NCBI RefSeq assembly: GCF_044582145.1
Contig: NZ_JBDODO010000007.1
DNA from: Guyparkeria sp016278265
GTDB lineage: Bacteria; Pseudomonadota; Gammaproteobacteria; Halothiobacillales; Halothiobacillaceae
Length of the DNA stretch: 64,000 nt
Direction: 5' to 3' (one strand)
This document shows positions 1 through 8,493 of this stretch, piece by piece; the first letter of the stretch is position 1; each line of letters begins with the position of its first letter. Below the pieces are notes generated by a model. It was not told where the DNA came from. It made no database searches and saw nothing but the letters and a program-made list of their open reading frames with translations. A program made the position numbers and the translations under genes.

Positions 1-1
1 A

Positions 2-622
2 CAGGCAGCGCGCCTGGTGGAACACTACAAGGTCCCACAGATCTCAACCGGTGACCTGCTGCGCGCCGCCGTGGCGGAGGGCACCGAGCTCGGCCTCAAG
101 GCCAAGGCGGCGATGGACGAGGGCCAGCTGGTCAGCGATGACATCGTGCTCGGCATGATCCGCGAGCGCCTGGCCCAGCCGGATACCCAGCGCGGTTTCA
201 TCCTCGACGGCTTTCCGCGCAACATCGCCCAGGCTGAGGCGCTCGACGAGATGCTCAAAGGTCTCGAGCGCCCGCTGGAGCTCGGCATCCTGCTGGATGT
301 GCCGCTCGACAAGCTGATGAAGCGCCTGACCGGCCGGATGACCTGCAAGGAATGCGGCGCGGTATTCAACCGTTACACCAATCCGCCGGATTCCGACCAT
401 CAGTGCAACCTCTGCGAGCACGAACTGGTTCAACGCAACGACGACAACGAAGACACCGTGGGCCGACGGCTGGAGGTCTTCCAAGAGCAGACCGCGCCGC
501 TGGTCGAGTACTACGAACGTGACGGGCGACTGGCCCGCATCGACGGCGAACGGGAAATCGAACAGATCGCGGCGGACTTCCGCGAGATCCTCGATCCGAT
601 CGCCCCGTCGTCCGAGAGCTGA
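2..622 (+). CDS. adk: Adenylate kinase, 5' end outside the window
   Basis: This enzyme interconverts ATP plus AMP with two ADP in the cytoplasm. The frame is open from base 2, so the start codon and the P-loop lie upstream; 206 residues remain. The AMP-binding segment QISTGDLLRAAV and the core motif GFPRN are visible. The LID domain carries a complete C-x2-C-x16-C-x2-C pattern (CKEC...CNLC, about residues 115-138 of the fragment), which in this family binds zinc or another metal; Escherichia coli Adk lacks these cysteines. The GTG at base 17 is internal and not the true start. It lies 9 bases before lptD on the same strand. Confidence 0.95.
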   Translation, partial: QAARLVEHYKVPQISTGDLLRAAVAEGTELGLKAKAAMDEGQLVSDDIVLGMIRERLAQPDTQRGFILDGFPRNIAQAEALDEMLKGLERPLELGILLDVPLDKLMKRLTGRMTCKECGAVFNRYTNPPDSDHQCNLCEHELVQRNDDNEDTVGRRLEVFQEQTAPLVEYYERDGRLARIDGEREIEQIAADFREILDPIAPSSES

Positions 623-631
623 GCCTCATCC

Positions 632-2956
632 ATGGAGTCAGGGAAGACACGCAAGCCACTGGCGATTGCCATTGCCGCGGCCCTCGGGCTTGGCGGATTG
701 GCCGTCAGTCATCCGCTGCAAACGGCCCAGGCCGCCACTAGCGGCGAGTTTGGTCTGTGTCCGGCCTTTGGCCCGGAACGCCCCGCCTACCAGCCATTGG
801 CCAAGGGCGAGCCGGGCAAGGCCTCGGCCGATCAGGCGGAGTACGGCACCGACGGCGTCGTCACCCTGACCGGTGACGCCATCGTCGATGAGCCGGGACG
901 GCGCGTGCGCGGCGAACGTCTGATCTATCAGCAGGGCCCCGAGGCCCGCGTATCCGCTCAAGGCAATTTCTGGATTCAGACCGGCGACATGACCGTGCAA
1001 GCCGCACGCGGCGAGCTCAACCTCGACACGGACGCCGGGCGCCTCGAGCGCGCCCATTACTGGCTGGAGAGCCAGCACCTGTCCGGTGTGGCCGAGACGA
1101 TCGCCCAACAGGATCGACAGCACTACCGTCTCGGCCAGGCCACGTTCTCGACCTGCCCTCCCGAAAAGCGCGACTGGGAATTCCAGGCCCGCGAGATCGA
1201 ACTCAACCGAGAGACGGGCCGCGGCACCGCCTGGCACACCACCCTGCGTGCCGGCGGCGTGCCGGTGTTCTATGCGCCGTATCTGAACTTCCCGATCGAC
1301 GACCGGCGCCAGTCGGGCTTTCTCTACCCGACCTTCGGCAACAGCACCGAGGGCGGGTTCGAATATGCCCAGCCCTACTACTGGAATATCGCCCCCAATC
1401 TCGATGCGACCGTCACCCCGACCCTGCTGACCAAGCGGGGCCTGGGTCTCGGTGGGCAGGTGCGCTGGCTGCACCAGCTCGGCAGCCAGGATCTGGGTCG
1501 CGATCAGCTCGACTTCTTCTACCTGCCGGACGATCGCGTCGACGGCGGCTCGCGCTGGTCGCTGGGACTGGACAGCAACGGGCGGATCAACCCGGACCTC
1601 GACTACCGCGTCGACATCAACCGCGTTTCGGACGAGCGATTCTTCCAGGACTTCTCCACCAACCTGGAACAGTCGACCACCAGCCATCTCCGCAGCGACG
1701 TGCAACTCAACGCTCGTCCGGGTGGGGGCTGGAACCTCGGCCTGCAGGCCCAGCGCTACCAGACGATCGATCCGACGATCGAAGAGCCTTCTTACCCTTA
1801 CCGGATCATGCCGCGTCTTACCGCCAGCAACAGTTTCGGTCTGGGGCAATGGGGCGAGCAAGTCGCGCCCCGCCTGAGCGTACGCGCCGACGTCACCCGC
1901 TTTGCCCACCCGTCGAGCGAGCGCATCGCCGGCGACCGGGCACATGCGGCCATCGGCATCGGCCAGACCTTCGACGACACGTGGTACCGACTGCGCCCCG
2001 AGGTGATGCTCGACACCACCAGCTATCACCTCGATGACGCGGATCCGAATAGTCGCGATGCCCAGCAAAACTACGACACCAGCGCCACGCGCACCGTGCC
2101 GATCTCGAGCCTCGACGGCAGCCTGTTCTTCGAGCGCGCCTACGGCGAGACCGGTCGTTACCGCGCCCTGCTCGAACCAAGGCTCTACTACCTCTACGTG
2201 CCCTATCGCGACCAGAGCGACATCCCGCTGTTCGACACCGGGCCGACGACACTCAGCTACAGCGAACTGTTCCGCGCCAACCGCTATTCCGGCGGCGACC
2301 GGGTGGCCGACGAGAACGCCCTGACCTACGGCCTGTCCTGGTCGCTGATCGACACGCAACAGGGCACGGTGCCGCTATCGTTGCGCGTCGCCCAGCGCTA
2401 TCGCTTCGAGGATTCCGAGACCGCGCTACCCGGCCGACCGGACACCTACAAGGAAGCCGGTGGGTCGACCGTGCTCGCCGAGGTCTACAGCGACGTCACC
2501 CAGAACTGGAACGGCTCGTTCACCGCCGAGTACGACACCGACCGGGAACTGATCGCCCGTTCGCAGACCCGCCTGGGCTACCGCGGCGAGGACAACCGCA
2601 TCCTGAACGTTTCCTGGTTCACCCGCGAGGGCATCACACAGGACGACAGCGACTACCGTCAGGGCGACGTGTCGTTTGCCTGGCCGCTCTCGCAGCGCTG
2701 GTCGATGCTCGGTCGCGTCGGCTACGACTTCGAATCCGAGCAGGTCGTCCAGTCCCTGCTCGGCGTGGGCTACGAGTCCTGCTGCTGGTCGGCACGACTG
2801 GCCTTCAAGCGCTATATCGTCCGTCCGGACATCGCCGATCCAACGGGAGACAACGCCGAGTACTCCAACGCCGTGGTCTTCCAGATCGAACTCAAGGGGC
2901 TTGGGGGCATCGGCGGCAACCAGTTCCGCGATGACATCCTGGGCTTTGACCCCTAG
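632..2956 (+). CDS. lptD: LPS-assembly protein LptD (outer membrane)
   Basis: LptD is the outer-membrane beta-barrel that, with LptE, inserts lipopolysaccharide into the outer leaflet. The 774-aa protein has a signal peptide (about residues 1-34, ending AQA), a periplasmic OstA-type beta-jellyroll domain (about 65-200) and a long C-terminal barrel rich in aromatic residues. Four cysteines, C43, C175 and the adjacent pair C717-C718, match the layout of the two inter-domain disulfides known from E. coli LptD. It heads the conserved order lptD-surA-pdxA-rsmA. No clear Shine-Dalgarno precedes the ATG. Confidence 0.95.
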   Translation: MESGKTRKPLAIAIAAALGLGGLAVSHPLQTAQAATSGEFGLCPAFGPERPAYQPLAKGEPGKASADQAEYGTDGVVTLTGDAIVDEPGRRVRGERLIYQQGPEARVSAQGNFWIQTGDMTVQAARGELNLDTDAGRLERAHYWLESQHLSGVAETIAQQDRQHYRLGQATFSTCPPEKRDWEFQAREIELNRETGRGTAWHTTLRAGGVPVFYAPYLNFPIDDRRQSGFLYPTFGNSTEGGFEYAQPYYWNIAPNLDATVTPTLLTKRGLGLGGQVRWLHQLGSQDLGRDQLDFFYLPDDRVDGGSRWSLGLDSNGRINPDLDYRVDINRVSDERFFQDFSTNLEQSTTSHLRSDVQLNARPGGGWNLGLQAQRYQTIDPTIEEPSYPYRIMPRLTASNSFGLGQWGEQVAPRLSVRADVTRFAHPSSERIAGDRAHAAIGIGQTFDDTWYRLRPEVMLDTTSYHLDDADPNSRDAQQNYDTSATRTVPISSLDGSLFFERAYGETGRYRALLEPRLYYLYVPYRDQSDIPLFDTGPTTLSYSELFRANRYSGGDRVADENALTYGLSWSLIDTQQGTVPLSLRVAQRYRFEDSETALPGRPDTYKEAGGSTVLAEVYSDVTQNWNGSFTAEYDTDRELIARSQTRLGYRGEDNRILNVSWFTREGITQDDSDYRQGDVSFAWPLSQRWSMLGRVGYDFESEQVVQSLLGVGYESCCWSARLAFKRYIVRPDIADPTGDNAEYSNAVVFQIELKGLGGIGGNQFRDDILGFDP

Positions 2957-3095
2957 GGAATCGACGCACCGGAGCGTGGGGCATCCCGTTGACCCATCGG
3001 CCCCACCCGGCCGAATGCGTTATGATCGCCCGAGTCCGGATGCCGCCGCCGCGGCATCATCACAGATTTTCAACGCCGCAACCGCGAGTAGATCC

Positions 3096-4502
3096 ATGCC
3101 TGTTTCGCACGCCCCGACACCCCGCCATGTGCGTCGACCGCTGGCCGTGCTGGCCACCCTGCTGCTGATCACCATGCCTTTCAGTCAGGGCGCTGCCCAG
3201 GCGACCGGCCAGGAGAACCCCGGCATGAGCGGCTTCCAGCCCTTGGATCGCATCGTGGCGGTGGTCGACGACCGCGTCATCACCCAACAGCAACTGCAGG
3301 CCGAGGTCGCCCAGTTGGGCGGCCAGGTCGATCTCGCCAACATGAGCCCGGCCGACCAGCAACGACTCGGCGAACGTGTGCTCGACCGCATGATCACCGA
3401 GGCGACCATGCTCGAGCGGGCCGACAAGATCGGCATCCAGATCGATGATACCCGCCTCAACCAAGCGCTCAACGGCATCGCCCAGCGCAACGGCATGAAC
3501 CTCTCCCAGCTGCGCGACGCCGTCATCGGCCAGGGTCAGAACTGGGCCGACTTCCGGGACGGCATCCGTGAGCAGATGCTCCTCGAGGAACTGCAGAAAC
3601 GGGAGGTCTACAGCCAGATCAACGTCTCGGATCGCGACATCGACGCCTACATCGAACAGCGCACCGGCAGTTCGGCCGAGCAGACCGAATACCGGCTGGC
3701 TCAGATCCTGGTCTCCGTGCCGGAAAACGCCTCGCCCGAGGCCATCGAGCAGGCCGAGGCGCGCGCTCGCGACATTCACGACGAGCTGGTCGACGGTGCG
3801 GATTTCGCCCGCGTATCCGCCGAACGCTCGGATGCCCTCAATGCCGACGAGGGCGGCAGTCTGGGCTGGCGCGACCCGGCACGGATCCCGTCGTTGTTCC
3901 TGCCCGTGGTCCAGGGCATGGAGGCCGGCGAGATCAGCGACATCATCCGCAGCCCGAACGGCTTTCACATCGTCAAGGTGAGCGACACCCGCACCACCAC
4001 GGGCACCGCGGCGGTAACGCAGTACCGGGCCGAGCACGTGCTGCTGCGCCCCCGCGAGGATCGCGACCCGGCCGCGACCCGCGAGCTGGCCCAACAACTG
4101 CGCGAGCAGGTGGCCAGCGGCGATGCCACGCTCGCCTCGATCGCGCGCGAGTTCTCCGACGATCCGGGCTCGGCCCAACGCGGCGGGGATCTGGGCTGGG
4201 TGAATCCCGAGGACATGGTGCCGGCCTTTGCCGACGCGCTGGAATCGGTCCAGGTCGGGCAATTGAGCCCGGTGTTCGAAAGCCAGTTCGGTTTCCACTT
4301 CCTGCGGGTCAACGACCAGCGCCGCCAAGAAGTCTCCGGCGAGGATCTGCGCGAACAGGCACGCAACGCCATCGGCGAGCGTCGTGCCGACGAGGAGCTG
4401 ACCAAGTACATCCGCCGCCTGCGCTCCGAGGCCTATATCGAGAACCGCCTGACCGATACCGTCAACGACGCCAGTGGCCAGCGTGCGCTTGGTCGTCAGT
4501 AG
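3096..4502 (+). CDS. surA: Periplasmic chaperone and peptidyl-prolyl isomerase SurA
   Basis: SurA escorts outer-membrane proteins, including LptD, across the periplasm. The ATG at 3096 gives 468 aa with a signal peptide (about residues 1-35); the frame stays open upstream, but that sequence is non-coding in character. The order is an N-terminal SurA domain (about 45-175), then two parvulin PpiC domains (from about 197 and about 308), each with the family's GGxLGW-type segment (GGSLGW, GGDLGW), and a short C-terminal helix. It lies between lptD and pdxA as in enterobacteria. Its end overlaps pdxA by 29 bases. Confidence 0.95.
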   Translation: MPVSHAPTPRHVRRPLAVLATLLLITMPFSQGAAQATGQENPGMSGFQPLDRIVAVVDDRVITQQQLQAEVAQLGGQVDLANMSPADQQRLGERVLDRMITEATMLERADKIGIQIDDTRLNQALNGIAQRNGMNLSQLRDAVIGQGQNWADFRDGIREQMLLEELQKREVYSQINVSDRDIDAYIEQRTGSSAEQTEYRLAQILVSVPENASPEAIEQAEARARDIHDELVDGADFARVSAERSDALNADEGGSLGWRDPARIPSLFLPVVQGMEAGEISDIIRSPNGFHIVKVSDTRTTTGTAAVTQYRAEHVLLRPREDRDPAATRELAQQLREQVASGDATLASIAREFSDDPGSAQRGGDLGWVNPEDMVPAFADALESVQVGQLSPVFESQFGFHFLRVNDQRRQEVSGEDLREQARNAIGERRADEELTKYIRRLRSEAYIENRLTDTVNDASGQRALGRQ

Positions 4503-5457
4503 CGGCGAACCGGCCGGCATCGGCCCGGACCTGCTGCTCTCCCTCGCCGCCGATCCGACCTTCACGCCGCCGGGCGAACTGGTCGTCCTCGGCGACCGGG
4601 ACGTGTTCGCGGCGCGCGCCGACTCGCTGGGTCTGCCTTTCGACTGGGCACCAGCCGGCGAGTCGCCATCAACCGAACCCGGCTTTCGCTTCCAGCACCT
4701 GCCCGCGCCGCGCCCGGTCACAGCCGGCAGACTCGACCCGGGCAATGCCCGCCACGTTCTGGACATGCTCGATCATGCCGCCGACGGATGCCGTGAGGGC
4801 CGCTACACCGCCATGGTCACCGCCCCCCTGCATAAGGGCGTGATCAATGACGCCGGCATCCCCTTCACCGGGCATACCGAATATCTCGCCAAACGGGTCG
4901 GCGGCACCCCGGTGATGATGCTGGTGGCCGATACCCTGCGCGTGGCGCTGGCCACTACCCACCTGCCGCTGGCCAAGGTGCCGGACGCGATCACCGGCGA
5001 GGGCCTGACCACGGTGCTCGAGACGCTGCATGGCGCCATGGTCGACTGGCTGGGCAAGCCGCAACCGCGCATCCTGGTCGCGGGCTTAAACCCGCATGCC
5101 GGCGAATCAGGACATCTTGGCGACGAGGAGATCCGCGTGATCGGCCCGACGCTGGAGGCCATGCGCGAGCGTGGCATCCAGGCGATCGGTCCGCTGCCGG
5201 CCGACACCCTGTTCACGCCCCGCCACCTCGACGGTGCCGATGCCGTACTGGCGATGTACCACGACCAGGGCCTGCCGGTGCTCAAGTACGCCGGCTTCGG
5301 CCGGGCGGTGAACGTCACCCTCGGCCTGCCGATCGTTCGCACCTCGGTCGACCATGGCACGGCCCTGGATCTGGTCGGCACCGGGCGCGCCGAGCACGGC
5401 TCGCTGGCCGCGGCGATCGCGCTGGCCGCCGAGATCACCCAACGGGCAGCGGCCTGA
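4474..5457 (+). CDS. pdxA: 4-hydroxythreonine-4-phosphate dehydrogenase
   Basis: PdxA oxidises 4-phosphohydroxy-L-threonine in the DXP-dependent route to pyridoxal phosphate. Family motifs are present: SSGEPAGIGPD at the N-terminus, TAPLHKGVINDAG, FTGHTEYLA, the metal-binding histidines in AGLNPHAGE and MYHDQGLPVLKY, and RTSVDHGTA near the end. Length (327 aa) is normal. The GTG at 4474 lies inside surA; a second GTG at 4483 would remove only three residues and is equally possible. It is followed after 2 bases by rsmA, so the two are probably co-translated. Confidence 0.95.
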   Translation: MASVRLVVSSGEPAGIGPDLLLSLAADPTFTPPGELVVLGDRDVFAARADSLGLPFDWAPAGESPSTEPGFRFQHLPAPRPVTAGRLDPGNARHVLDMLDHAADGCREGRYTAMVTAPLHKGVINDAGIPFTGHTEYLAKRVGGTPVMMLVADTLRVALATTHLPLAKVPDAITGEGLTTVLETLHGAMVDWLGKPQPRILVAGLNPHAGESGHLGDEEIRVIGPTLEAMRERGIQAIGPLPADTLFTPRHLDGADAVLAMYHDQGLPVLKYAGFGRAVNVTLGLPIVRTSVDHGTALDLVGTGRAEHGSLAAAIALAAEITQRAAA

Positions 5458-5459
5458 TC

Positions 5460-6290
5460 ATGGCGTCATCAAGCAACCCGGCCAAGGGCATCCAGGACGG
5501 CCATCGAGCACGCAAGCGCTTCGGCCAGAACTTCCTGGTCGATTACGGCGTGATCGACCGCATCCTGCGTGCCACTCTGGATAACGGCCCGGTTATCGAG
5601 ATCGGGCCGGGGCTAGGGGCGCTCACCGTCCCGCTGGCCCAGCGCGGCAATCGCGTGATCGCGATCGAGCTCGACCGCGACGTCATCCGACACCTGCGCG
5701 TCAAGCTCGACGCCGAGGGTGTCGGCCGACAGGTCGAACTGGTGCCCCAGGACGCCCTGCGACTGGACCTGGCCGCACTGGCCGAGGCCCACGGACTGAC
5801 CCCGCCGCTACGGCTCGTCGGCAACCTGCCCTACAACATCGCCACCGCCCTGATCACTCGGCTGCTGGCCCAGCGCGAACAGATCGGCGAGATGGTGTTC
5901 ATGGTGCAACGCGAGGTCGGCAACCGACTGGCCGCCTCGGCCGGCGACTCGGCCTACGGCCGATTGAGCGTGCTGACGGCCATGCACGCCGAGGTCGAGC
6001 ATCTGTTCGATGTCCCGCCCGAGGCCTTCAACCCGCCACCGAAGGTCGACTCGAGCGTGATCCGCATCACACCCCGGTCCGAGCCGTTGGTCCCGCCCGC
6101 CGAACAACCGCACTTCGAACGGCTGGTCACCGCCGCCTTCGCCCAGCGCCGCAAGACCCTGCGCAATAACTTGAAACCCCTGATGCCAGCGTCAACAATT
6201 GAAGCGTCGGGTATTGACCCGTCGCTACGCGCTCAGGCACTGGATATCCCCGCGTTCCTGGCGCTCGCCCGGCAGCTCGACCCGGACTAA
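5460..6290 (+). CDS. rsmA: 16S rRNA (adenine1518-N6/adenine1519-N6)-dimethyltransferase
   Basis: RsmA (KsgA) dimethylates two adjacent adenines in helix 45 of 16S rRNA late in 30S assembly. The 276-aa protein has the N-terminal KRFGQNFL signature, the SAM-binding IGPGLGALT, the acidic ribose-binding end of the second strand (IAIELDRDV), the catalytic NLPYNI motif and the FNPPPKVDS loop. The start is 2 bases after pdxA. A GC-rich inverted repeat (CGACCGG at 6292-6298, CCGGTCG at 6313-6319) sits directly downstream, without a clear U tract. Confidence 0.96.
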   Translation: MASSSNPAKGIQDGHRARKRFGQNFLVDYGVIDRILRATLDNGPVIEIGPGLGALTVPLAQRGNRVIAIELDRDVIRHLRVKLDAEGVGRQVELVPQDALRLDLAALAEAHGLTPPLRLVGNLPYNIATALITRLLAQREQIGEMVFMVQREVGNRLAASAGDSAYGRLSVLTAMHAEVEHLFDVPPEAFNPPPKVDSSVIRITPRSEPLVPPAEQPHFERLVTAAFAQRRKTLRNNLKPLMPASTIEASGIDPSLRAQALDIPAFLALARQLDPD

Positions 6291-6387
6291 CCGACCGGCA
6301 GCCGAAAGGGGTCCGGTCGATTTGTGGTCAGGTTGGTGCCCACCAGCACCACGATCTTCATCCACTTACCGCAGGAATATCACGGTC

Positions 6388-7110
6388 ATGTCCGCCACCG
6401 CCGACATACACGCCTATCCCCAGGCTGAAGAGGTCTTTGCCGCCTGCGCCGAGTTCCTGGTCGAGCGGCTGGCCACGGCGGTGCGGGCACGGGGTGTCGC
6501 CCGGATCGCGCTCGCCGGCGGGGGCACGCCGCGGCGGCTCTACCAGCTACTCGCCAGCCGCTACCGGGACGCGCTCGACTGGCAGGCGGTGGAGTTCTAT
6601 TTTGGTGACGAGCGCAACGTGCCATTGGACCACCCCGACAGCAATTTCCGCATGGCGCGGCTGTCGCTGTTCGGACCGCTGGGCATCCAGCCGCACCGCA
6701 CCTTCCCGATGATCTCGGATCAGCAACGCGATCCCGAGCGAGACGCCGATCTCTACGAGACAGCGCTGCGACGCTGGACCGCGGGCAAGGTGCCCCGCTT
6801 CGACGTCACGCTGCTGGGGCTGGGGAGCGACGGTCATTTCGCCTCGCTGTTCCCGGACACACCGGCACTGGCCGAACGCAAGCGCCTGGTGGTGGTCAAC
6901 CCGGTGGCCAAGCTCCACGGCCATCGCCTGACGCTGACCTTCCCGGTATTCGAAGCGGCCCGCGACGTGGTCTTCCTGGTGCTGGGTGCGGACAAGCGCC
7001 CGTCGCTCGCTCGCATCCGCGAGGGGCTTGCCGAGCTGCCGGCCGAGCGACTGGCCGCCAAACGCCCTACCCGCTGGTTCGTCGATCGCGCCGCAGCAGG
7101 TGACCCATGA
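6388..7110 (+). CDS. pgl: 6-phosphogluconolactonase
   Basis: Pgl hydrolyses 6-phosphogluconolactone in the oxidative pentose phosphate or Entner-Doudoroff route. The protein (240 aa from the ATG at 6388, preceded by AGGAAT) carries the sugar-phosphate isomerase-like fold with ALAGGGTPRRLY, FYFGDERNVP, DSNFRMA and LGLGSDGHFASLFP motifs. It is a DevB-type Pgl. The gene sits between rsmA and apaG, which are adjacent in E. coli; no zwf, edd or other sugar pathway gene accompanies it here. It overlaps apaG by 4 bases (ATGA). Confidence 0.93.
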   Translation: MSATADIHAYPQAEEVFAACAEFLVERLATAVRARGVARIALAGGGTPRRLYQLLASRYRDALDWQAVEFYFGDERNVPLDHPDSNFRMARLSLFGPLGIQPHRTFPMISDQQRDPERDADLYETALRRWTAGKVPRFDVTLLGLGSDGHFASLFPDTPALAERKRLVVVNPVAKLHGHRLTLTFPVFEAARDVVFLVLGADKRPSLARIREGLAELPAERLAAKRPTRWFVDRAAAGDP

Positions 7111-7508
7111 TGCTGACCACCTCCCCCCTTGCCGAATCGATCCACATCCGGCCGCGCGCCGTATTCGTGCCGGAGCACAGTGAGACCAACGCGCATCGAT
7201 TCGCCTTCGGCTACGAGATCGTGATCGAGAACGGCAGTGACCAGCCGATCACCCTGACCGACCGCCACTGGGTGATCGATCATGGCAACGGCTGTCTCAA
7301 GGAGGTCCGCGGCGAGGGCGTGGTCGGCAAACAGCCACACATCCTGCCCGGCGAGCGCTTCTCCTATCGCTCGGGGGCGATAATCGAGTCAGCCGCGGGC
7401 CGGATGTGGGGCGATTACGGCTTTGTCAGCGACCAGGGCGACGTGCTTCGGGTGACCATCCCGACCTTTGACCTGGTGGCCCCGGCGGCCTTCCGCAGCA
7501 TCCAGTAG
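7107..7508 (+). CDS. apaG: Co2+/Mg2+ efflux-associated protein ApaG
   Basis: ApaG is a small fibronectin-III-like protein whose biochemical role is unsettled; mutants are linked to divalent cation tolerance. The 133-aa protein has the family core: FAFGYEIVIEN, then TDRHWVIDHGNG, EVRGEGVVGKQP, LPGERFSYRSG and a MWGDYGF segment. Its start overlaps the pgl stop as ATGA, which suggests translational coupling. It precedes apaH as in enterobacteria. Confidence 0.95.
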   Translation: MMLTTSPLAESIHIRPRAVFVPEHSETNAHRFAFGYEIVIENGSDQPITLTDRHWVIDHGNGCLKEVRGEGVVGKQPHILPGERFSYRSGAIIESAAGRMWGDYGFVSDQGDVLRVTIPTFDLVAPAAFRSIQ

Positions 7509-7620
7509 CGTCTACTCACGCCCGCGACATGGCCGATCGGCTCGGCGAACGCCCCGGGGGGGCAGCTCGGGTGCTAGCATTCCCCCTTTTCCACTGCACG
7601 CGACGGAACCTGCCCGCTTC

Positions 7621-8457
7621 ATGGCCACCTACGCAATCGGCGACCTCCAGGGCTGCCTCGACCCGCTTGAGGCACTACTCGAACAGATCCGCTTCGATCC
7701 GGCGGCCGACCAGCTCTGGTTCGTCGGCGATCTGGTCAACCGGGGCCCGCAGTCGCTCGAGGCGCTGCGGTTCGTGCGCAAGCTGGGCGATCGCGCGATC
7801 ACCGTGCTGGGCAACCACGACATTCACCTGCTGGGCTGCTATTTCGGCACCCGAGTAGCCCGCGGCCGCGATACGCTCGAACCGATCCTGACCGCCGAGG
7901 ACGGCGACGAGCTGATCGACTGGCTGCGCCGCCGCCCCCTGCTGCACCACGACCCGAGCCTCGACTGGACCCTGGTACACGCCGGCATCCACCCCGCCTG
8001 GAACCTGCAGGCAGCACAAACGGCCGCCCGGGAAACCGAGACGGCCATGCAAACCCACGATCCGCTGGCCTTCTTCGGCGATGTCTTCGGCAACCAGAGC
8101 GACCACCCGGACGGCAACACCACCGCGGCCGACCGGCAACGCTTCGCGATCAACGTGTTCACCCGCATGCGCTACTGCCACACCGACGGTCGGCTCGATT
8201 TTGCCGAGAAGCGCCCGCCGCCCGATGCCGACCCGACACTGACCCCCTGGTTCGCCATGCCCAACCGGGCCATGGCCGAGCAACGGATCGTCTTCGGCCA
8301 TTGGTCGACCCTGGGACCGGCACGAGAACGCCACAAGGCCTGGGGCATCGACCAGGGCTGCCTGTGGGGTCACCAGTTGACCGCGCTACGCCTGGAAGAC
8401 GAGGCGCTGTTCGCCATCGACTGCCCGGGCGCGCAGAAACCCAAGGGCGGCAAATGA
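7621..8457 (+). CDS. apaH: Symmetrical bis(5'-nucleosyl)-tetraphosphatase (Ap4A hydrolase)
   Basis: ApaH cleaves Ap4A into two ADP and can also decap Np4-capped RNA. The 278-aa protein starts at ATG 7621 and shows the calcineurin-type metallophosphatase signature: GDLQGCLD, GDLVNRGP, GNHDIHLL, a later histidine in VHAGIHP, and FGHWSTLG near the end. The frame is open upstream but no other good start is seen. It follows apaG after 112 bases. Confidence 0.96.
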   Translation: MATYAIGDLQGCLDPLEALLEQIRFDPAADQLWFVGDLVNRGPQSLEALRFVRKLGDRAITVLGNHDIHLLGCYFGTRVARGRDTLEPILTAEDGDELIDWLRRRPLLHHDPSLDWTLVHAGIHPAWNLQAAQTAARETETAMQTHDPLAFFGDVFGNQSDHPDGNTTAADRQRFAINVFTRMRYCHTDGRLDFAEKRPPPDADPTLTPWFAMPNRAMAEQRIVFGHWSTLGPARERHKAWGIDQGCLWGHQLTALRLEDEALFAIDCPGAQKPKGGK

Positions 8458-8493
8458 ACACCCGTCTCGACGAACACACCACGGAGCCAACCG

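Noticed and set aside
638..2359. A 573-codon open frame antisense to lptD
   Set aside because: It lacks any recognisable domain and has the composition expected of the mirror frame of a GC-rich gene; the + strand codes LptD with its conserved cysteines.
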